Source of the DNA: Phytophthora hibernalis
Lineage: Eukaryota; Oomycota; Peronosporomycetes; Peronosporales; Peronosporaceae
Length of the DNA stretch: 64,000 nt
Direction of reading: 5' to 3'
NCBI GenBank assembly: GCA_012656075.1
Contig: JAAKBF010000024.1
Coordinates: 496,001-560,000 of the forward strand
Below the pieces are notes generated by a model. That model saw only the letters and a program-made list of their open reading frames with translations. It was not told the DNA's origin and did not search any database. Numbering within the stretch: the stretch's first letter is position 1; every line of letters starts with the position of its first letter. The translations under genes and the position numbers were made by a program. Shown here one piece after another: positions 45,976-57,811 of this stretch.

Positions 45976-46215
45976 CTCTCTGGGATGGTTCAACCTGAAC
46001 CTCGACTTTCAAGCGTAATCCAACGTTCCCAACGGCAACTAGTAATTCGTAGCCAACTTCACAAACGATAGACTCTAGTGGATAGGACACATCTAGTCTA
46101 GTTAGCACAGGGCAGAGTTCATTTTCAATTTCATTCTCAATTTTACCGCTTACAACTCGAGCAACAACTCAAGTCCAGCTCCGCTACAACTCAAGGCCTG
46201 TTGAGTTTCACCAAG
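45965..46215 (-). repeat. Direct repeat, copy 2 (LTR-like)
   Basis: Same orientation as 41850-42095 with a 14-bp insertion-like difference (TTTTCAATTTCATTCTC near 46120). On the minus strand its end joins directly to the second half of an RT gene, so it is not in the normal LTR-leader-gag arrangement. Confidence 0.5.
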
Positions 46216-46423
46216 TGCGTGACACGTTGATGGGAATGGCCAAGCATCGTTTTATCCAGCTCGGCTCGTCGAAATCATATACGTAGTGCTCGACGTCGTT
46301 TCCTCTGCAACACGCTCACTTCATTACCCTTGAAAACTCGTGCTTGCTATAACTGCTTGATTTTAGTCTCCAGCCGAACAATTTCGCGCTCACTGGACAT
46401 GAATGCCCGTCGATCGCGAAGTA

Positions 46424-46615
46424 CTATGTATGAAGCCGATCACGGAGATACGACGTTCCAAAGCGCTGCACTCGATCGTGCAGTACTTCCAAGTCGATGG
46501 TAGCATTCAATGTGTGTACTCGTTTGTGCTTCAGCACGGCTTTCTCCTTTTCAATCCGCTTTCTGCGCTTGTCAGCGTATTCTCTCTTTGACTTGGCGTC
46601 ATTTAGAGAACGCAT
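46424..46615 (-). CDS. Short basic coiled-coil protein fragment
   Basis: A 63-codon frame starting MRSLNDAKSKREYADKRRKR, with a basic region followed by spaced hydrophobic residues (VHTLNATIDLEVLHDRVQRF), resembling the basic-zipper N-termini common in oomycetes. After a shift, an EREIVRLETKIKQL-type heptad segment appears near 46375. This suggests a broken bZIP-like or kinetochore-like coiled protein; assignment is weak. Confidence 0.3.
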   Translation of the reverse strand: MRSLNDAKSKREYADKRRKRIEKEKAVLKHKRVHTLNATIDLEVLHDRVQRFGTSYLRDRLHT

Positions 46616-46619
46616 TTAA

Positions 46620-47895
46620 AACACCGCAAAAATGTAAATGCCACAAACTTCTGATAACCTAATACATTGATTTCCTGAATAACACAGAAAAACCACATAA
46701 AGGGTTCACTGTCTGGCGCTCTGTGGTGGCGGAGAACTTCGGAAGTCATTATTTACAGAGCTTGCCGTTACCAATGTACCTAAAAGTGGTTTTTCTGGGG
46801 TTGAGCAAAATTTGGTCATCTAAAAGGAATACTACGAAAGCCCGGACTGGTACCGTTGGAAAGAGCACGATCATACAAGTCTAGTGGTGGTGTTTGCATC
46901 GTTGAATGCGGTCTTGTTATCGAGATACACTGATATGAAGACAGCCATCTTCAAGGACGCCTCACCACAATTTATATTTGGAATGTAAGTTACTCTAAAA
47001 TTCGACGTTGGTGTATCAGTGGTGTACCAAGTCAAACACTAAAATCACAACTGGTTCAGACGACTAGAAGTCTAGGGAGGGCTGGGCTTATTCATGCCTG
47101 CAAGTAGAAGCCAGACATGACATCAACATGACCGTGGTGACCTTTGCATGATCATTAGGTTCCTGTACTTGCTGTATCATAAGTGTGGTGGCTTTGGGAC
47201 TGGTGCTTATGAAGACCCCGCAGGTAATCGCTTGGTCGTACGGCAGAAAACGGCGCTGCCGTGGATGGTGCCGTCGAGCAAGCCCCACGCAGAGCAGGGC
47301 TTCCCTACCAGTTATGGATGCAGGATTTACCGTTCACGCCCAAGTGACGCATGCCGTTGGCCGAGCCACCATCCTGTCGTGTGCGCGGCAACTCTCGGCC
47401 ATTACCGCAGTGCTCAATTGCTCCGGTTGGATCTTCAAGGACACCAGCATCTTGGCCCACACATGGCGCGCTAATCATCAGCTTCAGCAACATCTGGTTC
47501 GACTTATTCGCGGGCGTGCTGGCGCTGCGCTGTCGTACCGCAACTTGATCATGTGGGGTTCGCCGGCATGTTCATGATGCCGTACTCATGACGGTGCCTT
47601 CTGGAGAACGTGTCTGCGCTGTTGCTATTCGTCGCTCTGAGATGGATCATGCTCGAGGTAACGCTGGACCTTCTAGTGTTAGCGATGATCTCAGACATGT
47701 TCCCGGAGTCGGTGGGTGCCATCACCACGGCCATCAGAATCGATACCACACAGGTTTTGCGACACCAACGTAAATCTGGGCCTACGTAGATTGACGATGC
47801 GCTGGATAACTACATCCAGATGTCACTCCTGGTGCTGCAATGAATGAAACATTTCTTCTTCGCGTTGTTTAATTGCATTTCTTGGTTGGTGAGGC
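46620..47895. other. No confident gene
   Basis: A plus frame at 47185-47577 (130 codons, including DAGFTVHAQVTHAVGRATIL) and a minus frame at 47549-47749 overlap. The plus-strand peptide faintly recalls hotdog-fold thioesterases, but I could not support it. The stretch 46620-47140 has no motif. Confidence 0.3.
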
Positions 47896-49730
47896 TTATA
47901 TTTGTGTTGACTTCGGTGATTTTCGTCGGTTTTGCGTGATCATTGATATCCGAGCTCGAATTTCGTTTTCCTCAGGTAGATTGTAGCGATGAGGATATGT
48001 TTTGGCCAAATGCTCCAGCACTCGTGCAGGGCCAAAACATTTGCCAGGCTCAACAGCTCCACGGTTGAACACCTCCTCGACATCCTCCTTGTAATCTTGA
48101 ATATATTTCGCGCCATACATGAGTCCTCTTTTGGATCTCCGAGACCAACCACGACACAGAATGTTGGGCCCACGAACTCGTGGATTGCACTCATCTGCCA
48201 CCATGATGAGTTTTCTCGTCACATCTGACACCTGCACGACGTCATGGAAATCTCCACCGCTTTGCATATCGACTAAGCACCTTGTGGCGTAAGACCGTAT
48301 CTCTCTCTCCGAACAGCTAATACTGGGGTCCTTACGCGATCTAGCGCGAGGATTTCGAATGTTACATGTTCTCATGCGAATAGCGCAGAGCTACTTCGAT
48401 TAATCGAAATTCCAGTCACAATACCCGTTGCACTTCTTGGTAGTGCAATATCGGTATGATCTAGAATGGTGGCTCCATTTTCAGAAATACTGGTAAACAA
48501 ATCATCACAGTCGCTATCGGAATCGCTGCTGCAATCTGAATCACTTAGATCGATGTCAGCAAGTTGAAGTTCACCAGAAGTGTCACAAGCACTTCCACCC
48601 TCCGTTTCAGTATGACTCGATTCGGTAACTCCATCACTACAGTTTTCATGCACTCGAAAGTTGTCACCATGGGGTTTATTGCTGGTGCACTGCCCACATG
48701 CTGGTGTCACTGTAAAACTGAGGCCATTCCCCACACCAGAGTATTCAAAAATTGACAGCTTGAACGGAGGCCATGATTCGATATCAAAATCCTGCTGCCA
48801 CTGAGAACTGTCAACGAAACTCGGATGGTCGAAGATGACTTCATTAAATCGAGACACGATCTTGCTCAAAGCTTTTGCTACCGGTCCAACTTGTTGGCTC
48901 AGTACGTCCATTTTAGTCCGGTCGTATTCAACTAGATCGGCAAGGCAATTTGGCAGCCCTCCATCGGCATTTAGAGCAGCCAGAACCTCTGTTGGAGTCG
49001 TGCAATTATGACCCTGATGCACCCAAGCCTTTGTTTTGCGCATCGCCGTTGCAAAATGTGCATCTAGCATGAATTTTCCATCCTGGGTCTCTGAGTGCAC
49101 GAAACGAAGCACTTCAATATCGTGCAGAGAGCCAAGAAGAGGTAACATCAATGCAACAAACGTGTTTTGGTAGCATGATGCATTGTCGGACTGAAAGTAA
49201 ACTTGTGTAATGAAAGCAACAGCCTGGCGGAGTGAAACGATAATGCCTTCGATCAATGCGACAACAGCCTCCTTGTCCTGCTTGTTGTCAGAGTTAGCAA
49301 TTTGATCCACGTATAGTTTCGTTTCTTGAGCTTCTCCAGAACACGAATCAAAGCTCCAATAGCGGATCAATGCACCGTGCCACGATAAACCTCGCTTGCC
49401 GTAGTGAACCACTGTTTTCTCACCGAAGTATAGAGGCTCCATTCTCATTTTGTAGGCAATGATCACAATGGCTTCGCTCGAACCCTTATTAGCAACACAC
49501 TGTGCTTTTATTCTGTCTGCTATCTGTTGCAGTGCGTGCTGTTGGTTGGAAACTCGCACTCTGTGGCCCAAATACAGCTCCATCTTTTCATACGCATCGT
49601 TCACGACTTGTAGTGTGCTCGAGTCCAGTTCTATATCTTCTAAGCGCAATTTAAAATCGTCAACAAGCCTGTCCATTGCAATACACGCTGAACAGCAAAC
49701 ACTGCACTGATCTTCATTCGGGAAATTCAT
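47896..49730 (-). pseudogene. Transposase-like gene, 3' part (split by piggyBac 2)
   Basis: A 452-codon frame (48372-49730) has VYFQSDNASCYQNTFVAL (near 49170), FVHSETQDGKFMLDAHFATA (near 49080), KAWVHQGHNCTTPTEVLAAL, a Cys-x2-Cys site (CGQCTS) and an acidic Ser/Asp run. A one-base shift at 48372 leads to 47896-48375, ending RVLEHLAKTYPHRYNLPEEN. The SDNA and SExQDGK...HFA motifs look like parts of a DDE-type catalytic core (inference), and the protein belongs to a repeated family I cannot name. Its 5' part continues at 54273-55514 on the far side of piggyBac 2. Confidence 0.5.
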
Positions 49731-49785
49731 AATTACGCTTTCGGATCTGACCCCGGCTGGATTCTAGCAACCGCTACTGCTTTAA

Positions 49786-52700
49786 CCCCCAGCGCCCAAC
49801 CGTTGTATCTGATAGCATCAATCATGTTGTACGTACAACATGTTTGAATAGGGATTGGCTCGGAAAATGGCCAAAATATAGTGGAACCAAGTAAGTATAA
49901 TCAAATCCTTACAAAACCGAGACGTTCAACACTTTCTCGACCGTCTCACGGGCCGAAGTAACGAGGAGCGCCAGCGCATAGTCAAGGAGCATGCAAAGTA
50001 CCTGGCGGGGGAGCGCGTGAACGACGCAGACTTCGGCGAAGATCCCGTGCCGCAGCCTGTGCGTAAAACCCACCGCACAGCTCCCCAAAAGCTTGGAGAG
50101 CTCCGACGGGTATGGGTGCTTCGTATAGGCAGGCTCTTAATCTTCAAGTGGCGGAGGAGCGCCGTGCGGTCGCCGCCAAGACGCTCGCTGGGTCTGGATA
50201 GAAGGCGCCTGTTGCTGGTAAGTGCAACGCAAAAGACGAGGATTACGTGCCCGACGAAGAAATGGAGGAGGATGACAAAAAGAGATGGCACCCCTTCCGC
50301 TGAAGCCGAAGGCTGCCAAGAAAAAGCTCCCGCTAGGCCAAAGCGTCGCAAAGTGCCCGCGTAAGCCGCGCCAAAGACGCGGAAGCCTAGCGCAGCCAAA
50401 TTGGCTCGGGACAAGGCAACTGAGGCGAAGAAAGCGGCTGCTGTTCAACGATGTGCTGCATCTGCGGCTGCTGAAGTTGAAGGCGGATCGGCGCACAAGG
50501 ACGCGCGGGAGAGGTTGAGCAAGGCCGCGTCGGTCAAGAAGAAAGAAACGAAGAAGAAGGCCCCACCGAAACGCAAGGCGGGTTCAACCCCTGTGTCGTC
50601 GAAGTCGAAGAAGCGAAACCCAACTCACTTCCAGGAGGCTCTGGCCGAAGATGAGGTGCATTCGACCGAAGCAGACCCGTCAACTCCGAGATACGACATG
50701 AAAGATGATGTATCTGACAACATGCTCACTGATAATGTTGTATGTCATGTAGGACCTTACACCAAGATTAGCTTCCAGCATCTATCCTGTGCGAAGATAC
50801 ATCATCTCAAATCGACGTCAGGTACAACATCTCCATGCATACAACATGCATACAACGCTATCATCCATGCTTATCCAGCATGATGAGTTGTACAAGATGC
50901 GTACTAATGTTGTTTATTGTACGTATGGTGTTGTTAGATGCTAGAAATGAAGTTCTACAAGGGCCTGAGTATTCGACATCCCAACGGGATTGCGAAAGTC
51001 CGGCGAGTGGGACGGGAATCGTTCCGACAATGGCTGAATCCACTCAGCCAGAAATCGCCGAGTTCATGGTGCTCGATTCGAATTGCGACGACACCGAGAC
51101 TGAAATCTGTTTCTTTGATGAAGACGAGGAGATAGAACGAGCGAGAGAAGCATTGCAAGCGCGTGAAAACCCTGATGAAGACGGCCCACTGAACGCTATT
51201 GGCGCGGATTCAGAAGGTGAAGACGAGGATACGGCATGCAGCGATGCAGAGATACCCGACGGTGTTGTAAATGCCCAGCGCGGTTATACTACAGAGAACG
51301 CTCGGACGGCGAGACAGTGGGATGTACTGGAGAAGGAAGACATGGTTGACTTTGCGAAAGACGACGAGAACATGGTCGACATGCGTGCAGACGGCTGGAC
51401 ATGTGGTACTGTCATGTTACATGCTTACTCGTAGTGCTGTATCATACAACATGTGTTAATGCTATTGATCTTGTACGTGACGTTTTGTAGACCCTGAGCA
51501 GTTTCCGCCTGATCAGCGTTACCCCCAGGATCGTATGGACCGAGTGATGAAGTGTTGGATTTAGCTGAGTCGCCGTTGAAGTTGTTCCTGTTTTCATGCC
51601 GAAGGACTTCTGGAGAGATGTAGCGAAGGAGTCAAACCGATATTTCGTGCAGAACCTCACGGCAAGAGTGGACCGAATATTTGACAAGCAGAGAACCCCT
51701 GAAAAAAGACAAAAGATGAATTTATGAACCGTGAGTAAAAAAGCCCGACATCAAGCCTCATGAACTTTTGCATGTGCTGGGATTGTTATTGGACAGGATG
51801 CTGAATCCACACCGCCGCCGTTTCCGCGATCATTGGCAGACAAACACGTTTGGGGCTGTGCCTCGCGGGACCTTCAACGACTACATGCCACGTCACCGAT
51901 TTGAGCATGTCATGGCCAACATTCACTTTACGAACAATGCTGACGTGAGGGCTGCAACCGATAGAGCGTGGAAGATACGCTCGGTAATTGATACTCTACA
52001 AGGGACATTTCCCATGGGGTACAAGACCCCGCCAGCTATTTCTTTCGATGAGGGAATCATCCCGTCAAGGAACCGCAACAACCCCACACGTCAGTATCTG
52101 AAGGCAAAGCATCACAAGTGGGGCACGAAGATGTTCGTGACGTGTTGTGCAGATACCGCATACTGCATGAGGTACGCCATTTGAGTCCAAAAAGACTCTT
52201 CTATTTTTTGGCAAAGTTGAACATGTTGTAGCTGACATGATGTTCCTTTCGTATACGATGTATCTGACAACATGTAGACTTGAAGTTTATTGCGGAAAAG
52301 GCCAACATACTGAGGAAGTCGGTAACGTTCCAGATAGTCAGCTGTCCGCTGACCCAAACACAGGTCCATCAGCGGTCATCCGGAACCTTGAGGCTGTGCT
52401 ACCATCCCCGCATGACGAAGTCTACCATTTAGTGGTAACCGATTGGTTCTACACCTCGGTCCAACTCGCTTTTTAGTTGTTGCGGCGCAATGTATACAGT
52501 ATCGGCACAATCATGGGCGACAGAGTTGGATACCCCAAGAAATTGTCGAGAAAAACCGTGATCGACCCAAAAATGCCTCAAGGCACTACTCGCATGGAGG
52601 TAGCAAAAACCGCCCGCTGATGACAGGTCTCGTTTGGTGGATCCGAAAGCCCGTCCCATTCTTGGGTACAGGCTCGAGTCGTGCCATGGAAACGTGCGGT

Positions 52701-54268
52701 ACGAATACTGTGAAAAAGGCAATGGAAATTTTAAGTTTTCTAACTACGAATTATGTTTTGAATAGGGAGACGTACGCGCGGTTATAGAAGCCGCCAAACT
52801 ATCCCGTGTCCAGCGATGATCCGGGACTACCATCGTTGGATGGGCGGTGTCGATGTTTACGATCAACTCCGCCTCCAGCGTTATTCCCTGCAACTCCAGA
52901 CTTGGTGCAAGAAGTATTACAAGGCAATCTTCATGGGGTTGGTGGACGTGGCTATTGTGAACGCCTACATTGTGTTTCGAGAGTCACAGAAACGTACCGG
53001 CGTGAAACCGGTGGCGCATGCTGAGTTTTTGCTGAAGCTGCACGCTGAAATGCTGGAGCTACAAGAGAAGGATTTCGCGGAGAGAGAAAGTTTTCATGTT
53101 GTATGGCTACATGTTGTATGGCGGAGTTGAACCGTGTGCGCTGTGCGGCCAGATACATGCTGTATTACGACATGTTGTATGGCGGAGTTGGACCGTGTGC
53201 GCTGTACGCGCTGTGCGGCCAAATACATGTTGTATGGCTACATGTTTTACATTCAATGCTAACGTTTATCGTTGCCCTGTTCTGCAGACCAGTACAAACC
53301 AAGACGATACGTCTGGAACGTTTCCTCCGTTGGCTCAGGGCCACGATCCAGTTGAGAGCCCGGACTATGAGGTGGTAAACGGTGTTCGAAAACGCCGTCA
53401 ACGTCAATGCAAGGTTGCTCCATTATGAAACGCCGCATCGGAGAGAGGCGTGCTACGAAGTACTACTGCGCCGCTTGTAGCGTGTCCGAAACTGCCCGGT
53501 ACGAGAGTTTTAATTTGAGATGGCAGTGTTGAATGTGATTTGCACTAACAATCATTCCTGTACAGGACTTATCTCTGTCAGAAAGTGTGGAAACACTTTC
53601 CTGGCAACTCAATGGCGTGCTCCCAGATTTGGCACTACAAATGGGAAAACGGAACCAAGCGCCCGAACCCACGATGTGGCCGCGATATCCAGCGACGAGC
53701 AGCGGGAACGAAGGCAGCGGAAAAAGGCAAGTGCCAGCGAAATGACGACGACGGAGAGGGCAGCCAAGATGAAGACGACGAAGGGCCTGCTGCTGATGCG
53801 TCTTCTACCATCAACGAACGCGCGGGTGGCGACGAAGAAGAGAGTGGCATCATCGCCGCGGAGGAGAATGAAGAATGAGTGACGAGTAGGACGATGACTG
53901 GATTGAATGAGATCTGAATTGATGTGTCCGATACGTGCATATTTTGATAAGTCCGCTATATGTTTCGCTTATGCGTTGAACACCCATGACTCTGCAACTC
54001 GTGTCTTGTCTCTCGATAAAGGGCCACTCAAATTACCGGTAATTACCGCTATGATGATGTGCGATACAGCATGAACGTCGAAGCCACGTTGTATGTACAA
54101 CCTAAACATGGATTTGTAGAGAGGTCTCATGTCGCGTTTTACTGAAACAGTACCCGTACTTATCCGAGACTTTAGTAAAACTAAGTGTCCGGTGGCTATA
54201 ACACGTTGTACCTTACAACATGTGCCTAAAAATTGAAAAGAGGCAAAAAGGCCGTGGACGCTGGGGGT
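49786..54268 (+). mobile_element. piggyBac-like element 2 with both ends and TTAA
   Basis: The left end is TTAA (49782-49785) then CCCCCAGCGCCCAACCG; the right end is the reverse complement of CCCCCAGCGTCCACGG followed by TTAA (54269-54272). Terminal repeats share 12 of 13 outer bases. Subterminal TTGTAC/ACAACATG palindromes are at both ends. TTAA target duplication is the hallmark of piggyBac. The insertion lies inside a minus-strand transposase-like gene. Confidence 0.85.
49926..53878 (+). pseudogene. piggyBac transposase 2
   Basis: The N-terminal exon has EERQRIVKEHAKYLAG (49950). An acidic part holds VLDSNCDDTETEICFFDEDE (51066), then RQWDVLEKEDMVDFAKDDEN. The core keeps all three catalytic Asp: SFDEGIIPSRN (52042), VVTDWFYTSVQLAF (52432) and MGGVDVYDQLRLQRYSL (52840). 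The C-terminus has a CAACSVSETAR zinc-type site, with an intron fitting 53499-53565, then WHYKWENG and an acidic tail. Another intron fits 52172-52277. Inactivating changes include TAG after QLAF (52474), shifts near 52610 and 51600, and stops. Confidence 0.75.
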
Positions 54269-54272
54269 TAAC

Positions 54273-55514
54273 AGGCTCCAGGAGTCCAAACGGAGTTGCG
54301 TGGCGAGGGCAGGTGCCGTTACCGTAGACATCCCTGTTGTCTTCAATCCATTCACCACCGTATTTTAACGACTCTCGCAATACGTCCATTCTTTGGAGCA
54401 CCAGCTTGCTGCTTTCAGGAAACAGGTGGCGGGCTATTCGACCAAGCAGCTCGAAAGTGTCATTTACAAGAAAATCGGTGACATAATTTACAGCGGCACG
54501 AGGCTGTGTGCTCCCATGGGTTAATGCCCTAGCTAGTCGATAAAATGTCCGCCGCGATACGGCTCCCTCTGAGCGCTGCGGTGATCAAACATAAAACTAA
54601 CAGACTTGCGACGTTGAATGGCCGGTACAATCACGCGTTCACCGTCTAGCTTCATCATTTTCGTCCCCACGACAAGAATGCCACACTATCAACCGAAAGA
54701 ATGTTGCGAACCGCTTTGTCAACAACTGCAACATCAAACCTTTGCTTAGTATGCTTTGCGACATCCAGTCCGCCTTCATCGAGAAGTACATCAAGGTCCG
54801 TTGAATATGCTCTTCGAATCCATCAACATCAATTGAGATAGCCTGAAGTGACTGTAGTGAGAACGCACCACAAAGAACTGCCCGAATACTGCGGCGTTCG
54901 AGCGAACCTGATCGGGTCTTCGCCAACACCTTAGCTGAAGTCGTTACCAGATCATCATTTGTTTCACTTCGAGGACTTACCCAGTTGAAGAAAAGGCTCA
55001 GGAAATCCGTTGCTGCCTCAGCGCCGCAAATTGTTTCAGCAACACATTGTAGCAGGCGTAAAGCTAGATTCGCTTACTTGATTCTTCTTGTCTTGCATTG
55101 CATTCGTAAGGCGAAGATATATTGAATACGCTGCGTGATTTGAGTAAGTATCGTAGTGAGAATAAATCGCAGAAATCCTGGCGTGCTATTATGACTTAAG
55201 ATGCCCAGACGCTAGCGCTGAATGTGCCCGGGCTGCAACGAATGCAACGCTCGCGGTGGTAGATGTGAGGTTGCGCGGTTCTTGCTGATCATAAACAACA
55301 AACATCATAGTTAGTTATCGCTCTACTCACAGGCAAACAGCAGCACTAGCTTTGATTTCCTTATGTCGGCTTTCTCGCTCGTAGGACCATTTGCCGATTC
55401 ACCTACATGAGCACGAGCAGTACTAGCACTTGTATCTGGCCTTCGATTTCGCTTTGGGCTACTCAGCAAGGCAGATTCCCCCTCGTCGCTTGTGCACTCC
55501 AGTCCCAGCTTCAT
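54273..55514 (-). pseudogene. Transposase-like gene, 5' part (split by piggyBac 2)
   Basis: The presumed start is MKLGLECTSDEGESALL at 55514. A GTGAGTAG donor at about 55335 suggests an intron ending near 55287. Frame 54639-54929 (MLAKTRSGSLERRSIRAVL) and frame 54213-54401 (QRMDVLRESLKYGGEWIED) follow with shifts. Rejoining the two flanks across the TTAA keeps a minus-strand reading direction into 49730. No domain is recognised in this half. Confidence 0.4.
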
Positions 55515-56500
55515 GGGGCTCCAATTGTGATAGCTTTCAACCCTGCGGGTTAACTACTGAGCGACCCTAGGACTTAAGTAAAATATGTAATACAGAAATT
55601 ACTCGGATCAAGTAAAGGGGTGCTTGCAGCGACGTCCACACCTCCATGATGAGCTCTTGAAGCCCGATAATCTCCAATTACCCATGCTAGGGCCCCATCA
55701 ATGCAACCCTGCAGGTATGGCGGGGATCAGACAAGCATAGGGAAAGCGAATTTACCAAACCCCAGAAACGGAGTACATGCGTAACGGCAAGCTCTGTTAA
55801 TAGGCCCTGCGTCCTGTGCCACAACACAAAATCTCATCTAATTGGTCAAAAACAAACTGGTACAGTGTACCAATTCGGCAAGTTCGCGTTCTGAACCACT
55901 TGTTCTGGGATGTAAGCATCAAGAAGAACAGACTTGCATTCCACGAGCACCAAAAACAATTAAGGTTATCATTCTCCATGGTGTGTACATATCGCTCACA
56001 CACTACTGAAGCAGCTTTACTAGATCGGAGAGAGTGGCAACTAGGGTCTCCACACGGTGCTGCTTGATAACGAGCAGGGTTTCCGCTACCCCGATGCGCT
56101 CGGTGTGTTGGCTAGACCTCCTTGATAACCGTGGTCGCAAGCACTTACAGCTGTTCGCTGAGTTGGTTTAACGTATATGAAGAAGCAGTTCCAAGAAGTT
56201 TCACATTTTGTAAAGTCGTAATTGGTCAAAATGCAAAAATGCAGACGCTTAATTGGTTGAATTGAACAGATAGTACTGTGGTTTTCACGTACGGTATTAG
56301 CTTTCCTCATGTTCAAAACGGTGAAGCTCCGGATTCAAAACGGATACAATTGCAGTAACCATTTCAATTCGCATAAGGCGTCACTACGCTTTACTCGTTA
56401 TTATGATGCCTTCAGTGTCCAAGAGCTGTTCCCCACTGCTGAGGTCCTTCTCCTCCTTGCATGGTTGAATACTCGTACCTCGTAGTTCGTCACCTTCTCG
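55515..56500. other. Intergenic with a tRNA-unrelated palindrome
   Basis: No gene seen. TGGTACAGTGTACCA (55858-55872) is a palindrome with one central base; a near-identical one occurs at 60355-60371. Confidence 0.4.
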
Positions 56501-56529
56501 TTGGTGACCTGCAACTCGCTGATTGCCTG

Positions 56530-56850
56530 CTACTCGGTTCTCGCTTCTCGCTAGCTTCTGGTTTTATCCTCGCTTCAGGCTTGGTCGTCATTGCTGGCTT
56601 GCTCCTCGCTTCTAGATTGATCCTCGCTTCTGGTGTTCTCCTCGTTCCTGGCTTGCTCCTCGCTGCCGGCCTGCAAGTGTCTGCTGGCCTGCTCCTCATT
56701 GCTGGCCTGTTCCTCGCTGCTGGCTTGAACCTCGCTGCTGGCCTGTTTCTCGCTGCTGGCCCGTTCTTCGCCGCTGGCCTACTCCTCGCTGCTAGGTGGC
56801 TTCTCACTGCTGGCCTGCCCCTCGCTTCTGACCTTCTCTCCGCTGGCGGA
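56530..56850 (+). repeat. 18-bp minisatellite
   Basis: Roughly 17 diverged copies of an 18-bp unit close to GCTGGCCTGCTCCTCGCT. In the minus-strand frame 56490-56951 it encodes hexapeptides near ARSRPA; in another phase, ASSEEQ-type hexapeptides, preceded by GGIHRGGKRREW. All three phases stay open for long stretches because the unit is a multiple of three. It could be a repeat domain of a lost protein or a simple satellite. Confidence 0.7.
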
Positions 56851-57061
56851 TAGTTCCCTACTGCTAGCCTGCTCCTCGAGTCTAGGAGCCCATTCCCGTC
56901 GTTTTCCGCCCCGGTGAATGCCACCTCCCTCCAGTCGATTTTCTTCGGCATCTGGGACGGGCGGATTCAGGAGAATGCCCGTCACGTTTTGGAGTCCGTG
57001 GTCACATGGATTCAGGATCACATCTTTTGCAGTTATTTGTGAAGTTCTCGACTCGCGTTAC

Positions 57062-57129
57062 TGCACATTTAAGTGCGACAGCACGACAGCACTGATGCAC
57101 ATTTAACGGGTTCAATGCACATTTAAGTG
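57062..57129 (+). repeat. Three spaced TGCACATTTAA repeats
   Basis: TGCACATTTAAGTG at 57062, TGCACATTTAACGG at 57096 and TGCACATTTAAGTG at 57116 are direct repeats spaced about 20-33 bp. No gene is nearby on either strand within 500 bp. Confidence 0.6.
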
Positions 57130-57237
57130 TTAGGGATCATGTTAAGTTATTTAGTGGGAAACAGCTGTAGCACATTTTGCAGTTTTCATACGTTTGATGC
57201 GAAATCTCTACGTTCGCCTGCACACAACACTGAAATT

Positions 57238-57340
57238 GCGTTCGCATGTACTCCGGAGTACTGTAGTATGAATATGCTGTAGGCTGTAACACTTCAGACT
57301 GAAGTGCTACAGCCTGCAGTCTACATGTACATACGAACGC
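57238..57340. repeat. Fold-back hairpin
   Basis: Outer arms GCGTTCGCATGTAC (57238) and GTACATACGAACGC (57327-57340) enclose a nearly perfect inner hairpin TGTAGGCTGTAACACTTCAG / CTGAAGTGCTACAGCCTGCA centred at 57298 with a one-base loop. It resembles a small MITE or recombination site. Confidence 0.6.
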
Positions 57341-57811
57341 AAGTGAGATTCGTCCATTCAAGACAATAAGCATCTATAAGACATTAGCCTTCTTCCTCAC
57401 AAGAACTTCTCGTTCAATTTTTGTAAAGTGCCAGCGAACACGACGCTACATGTATCCCGACGGTACAGCTATACTCATATCACGGGGCCGGGTCAGCAGC
57501 AGTAAGGTATAATATCGCAACAATTCCAACCCGACATCATTGTGTAAGCTGTTGTATGCTGTTGTATAGCCAATTAGATGTGGACTTAGTAACATTAGCG
57601 AATGGAAAACCGATACACCATTATTTTCATCCAATCACAGAGCTTGAATTTATATTCAGGTGTTTCCAACCCTTCCAACTATATCTCGATGGAACCGATA
57701 AAAAATATTTGACATCCATACAAAAATCAACATAAATCTATATCTGTAAAATATTGATCGGTTTCCAGTTTCCACTACCCTGTGGGCTGGACTACTGAAT
57801 TGGCAGTCAAC

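Noticed and set aside
47185..47577. Possible hotdog-fold thioesterase on the plus strand
   Set aside because: Resemblance is faint, catalytic residues are not clear and the opposite strand is equally open.
56461..56951. Leu-rich and Arg-rich frames as membrane or repeat proteins
   Set aside because: They are translations of an 18-bp minisatellite in different phases; no independent coding sign.
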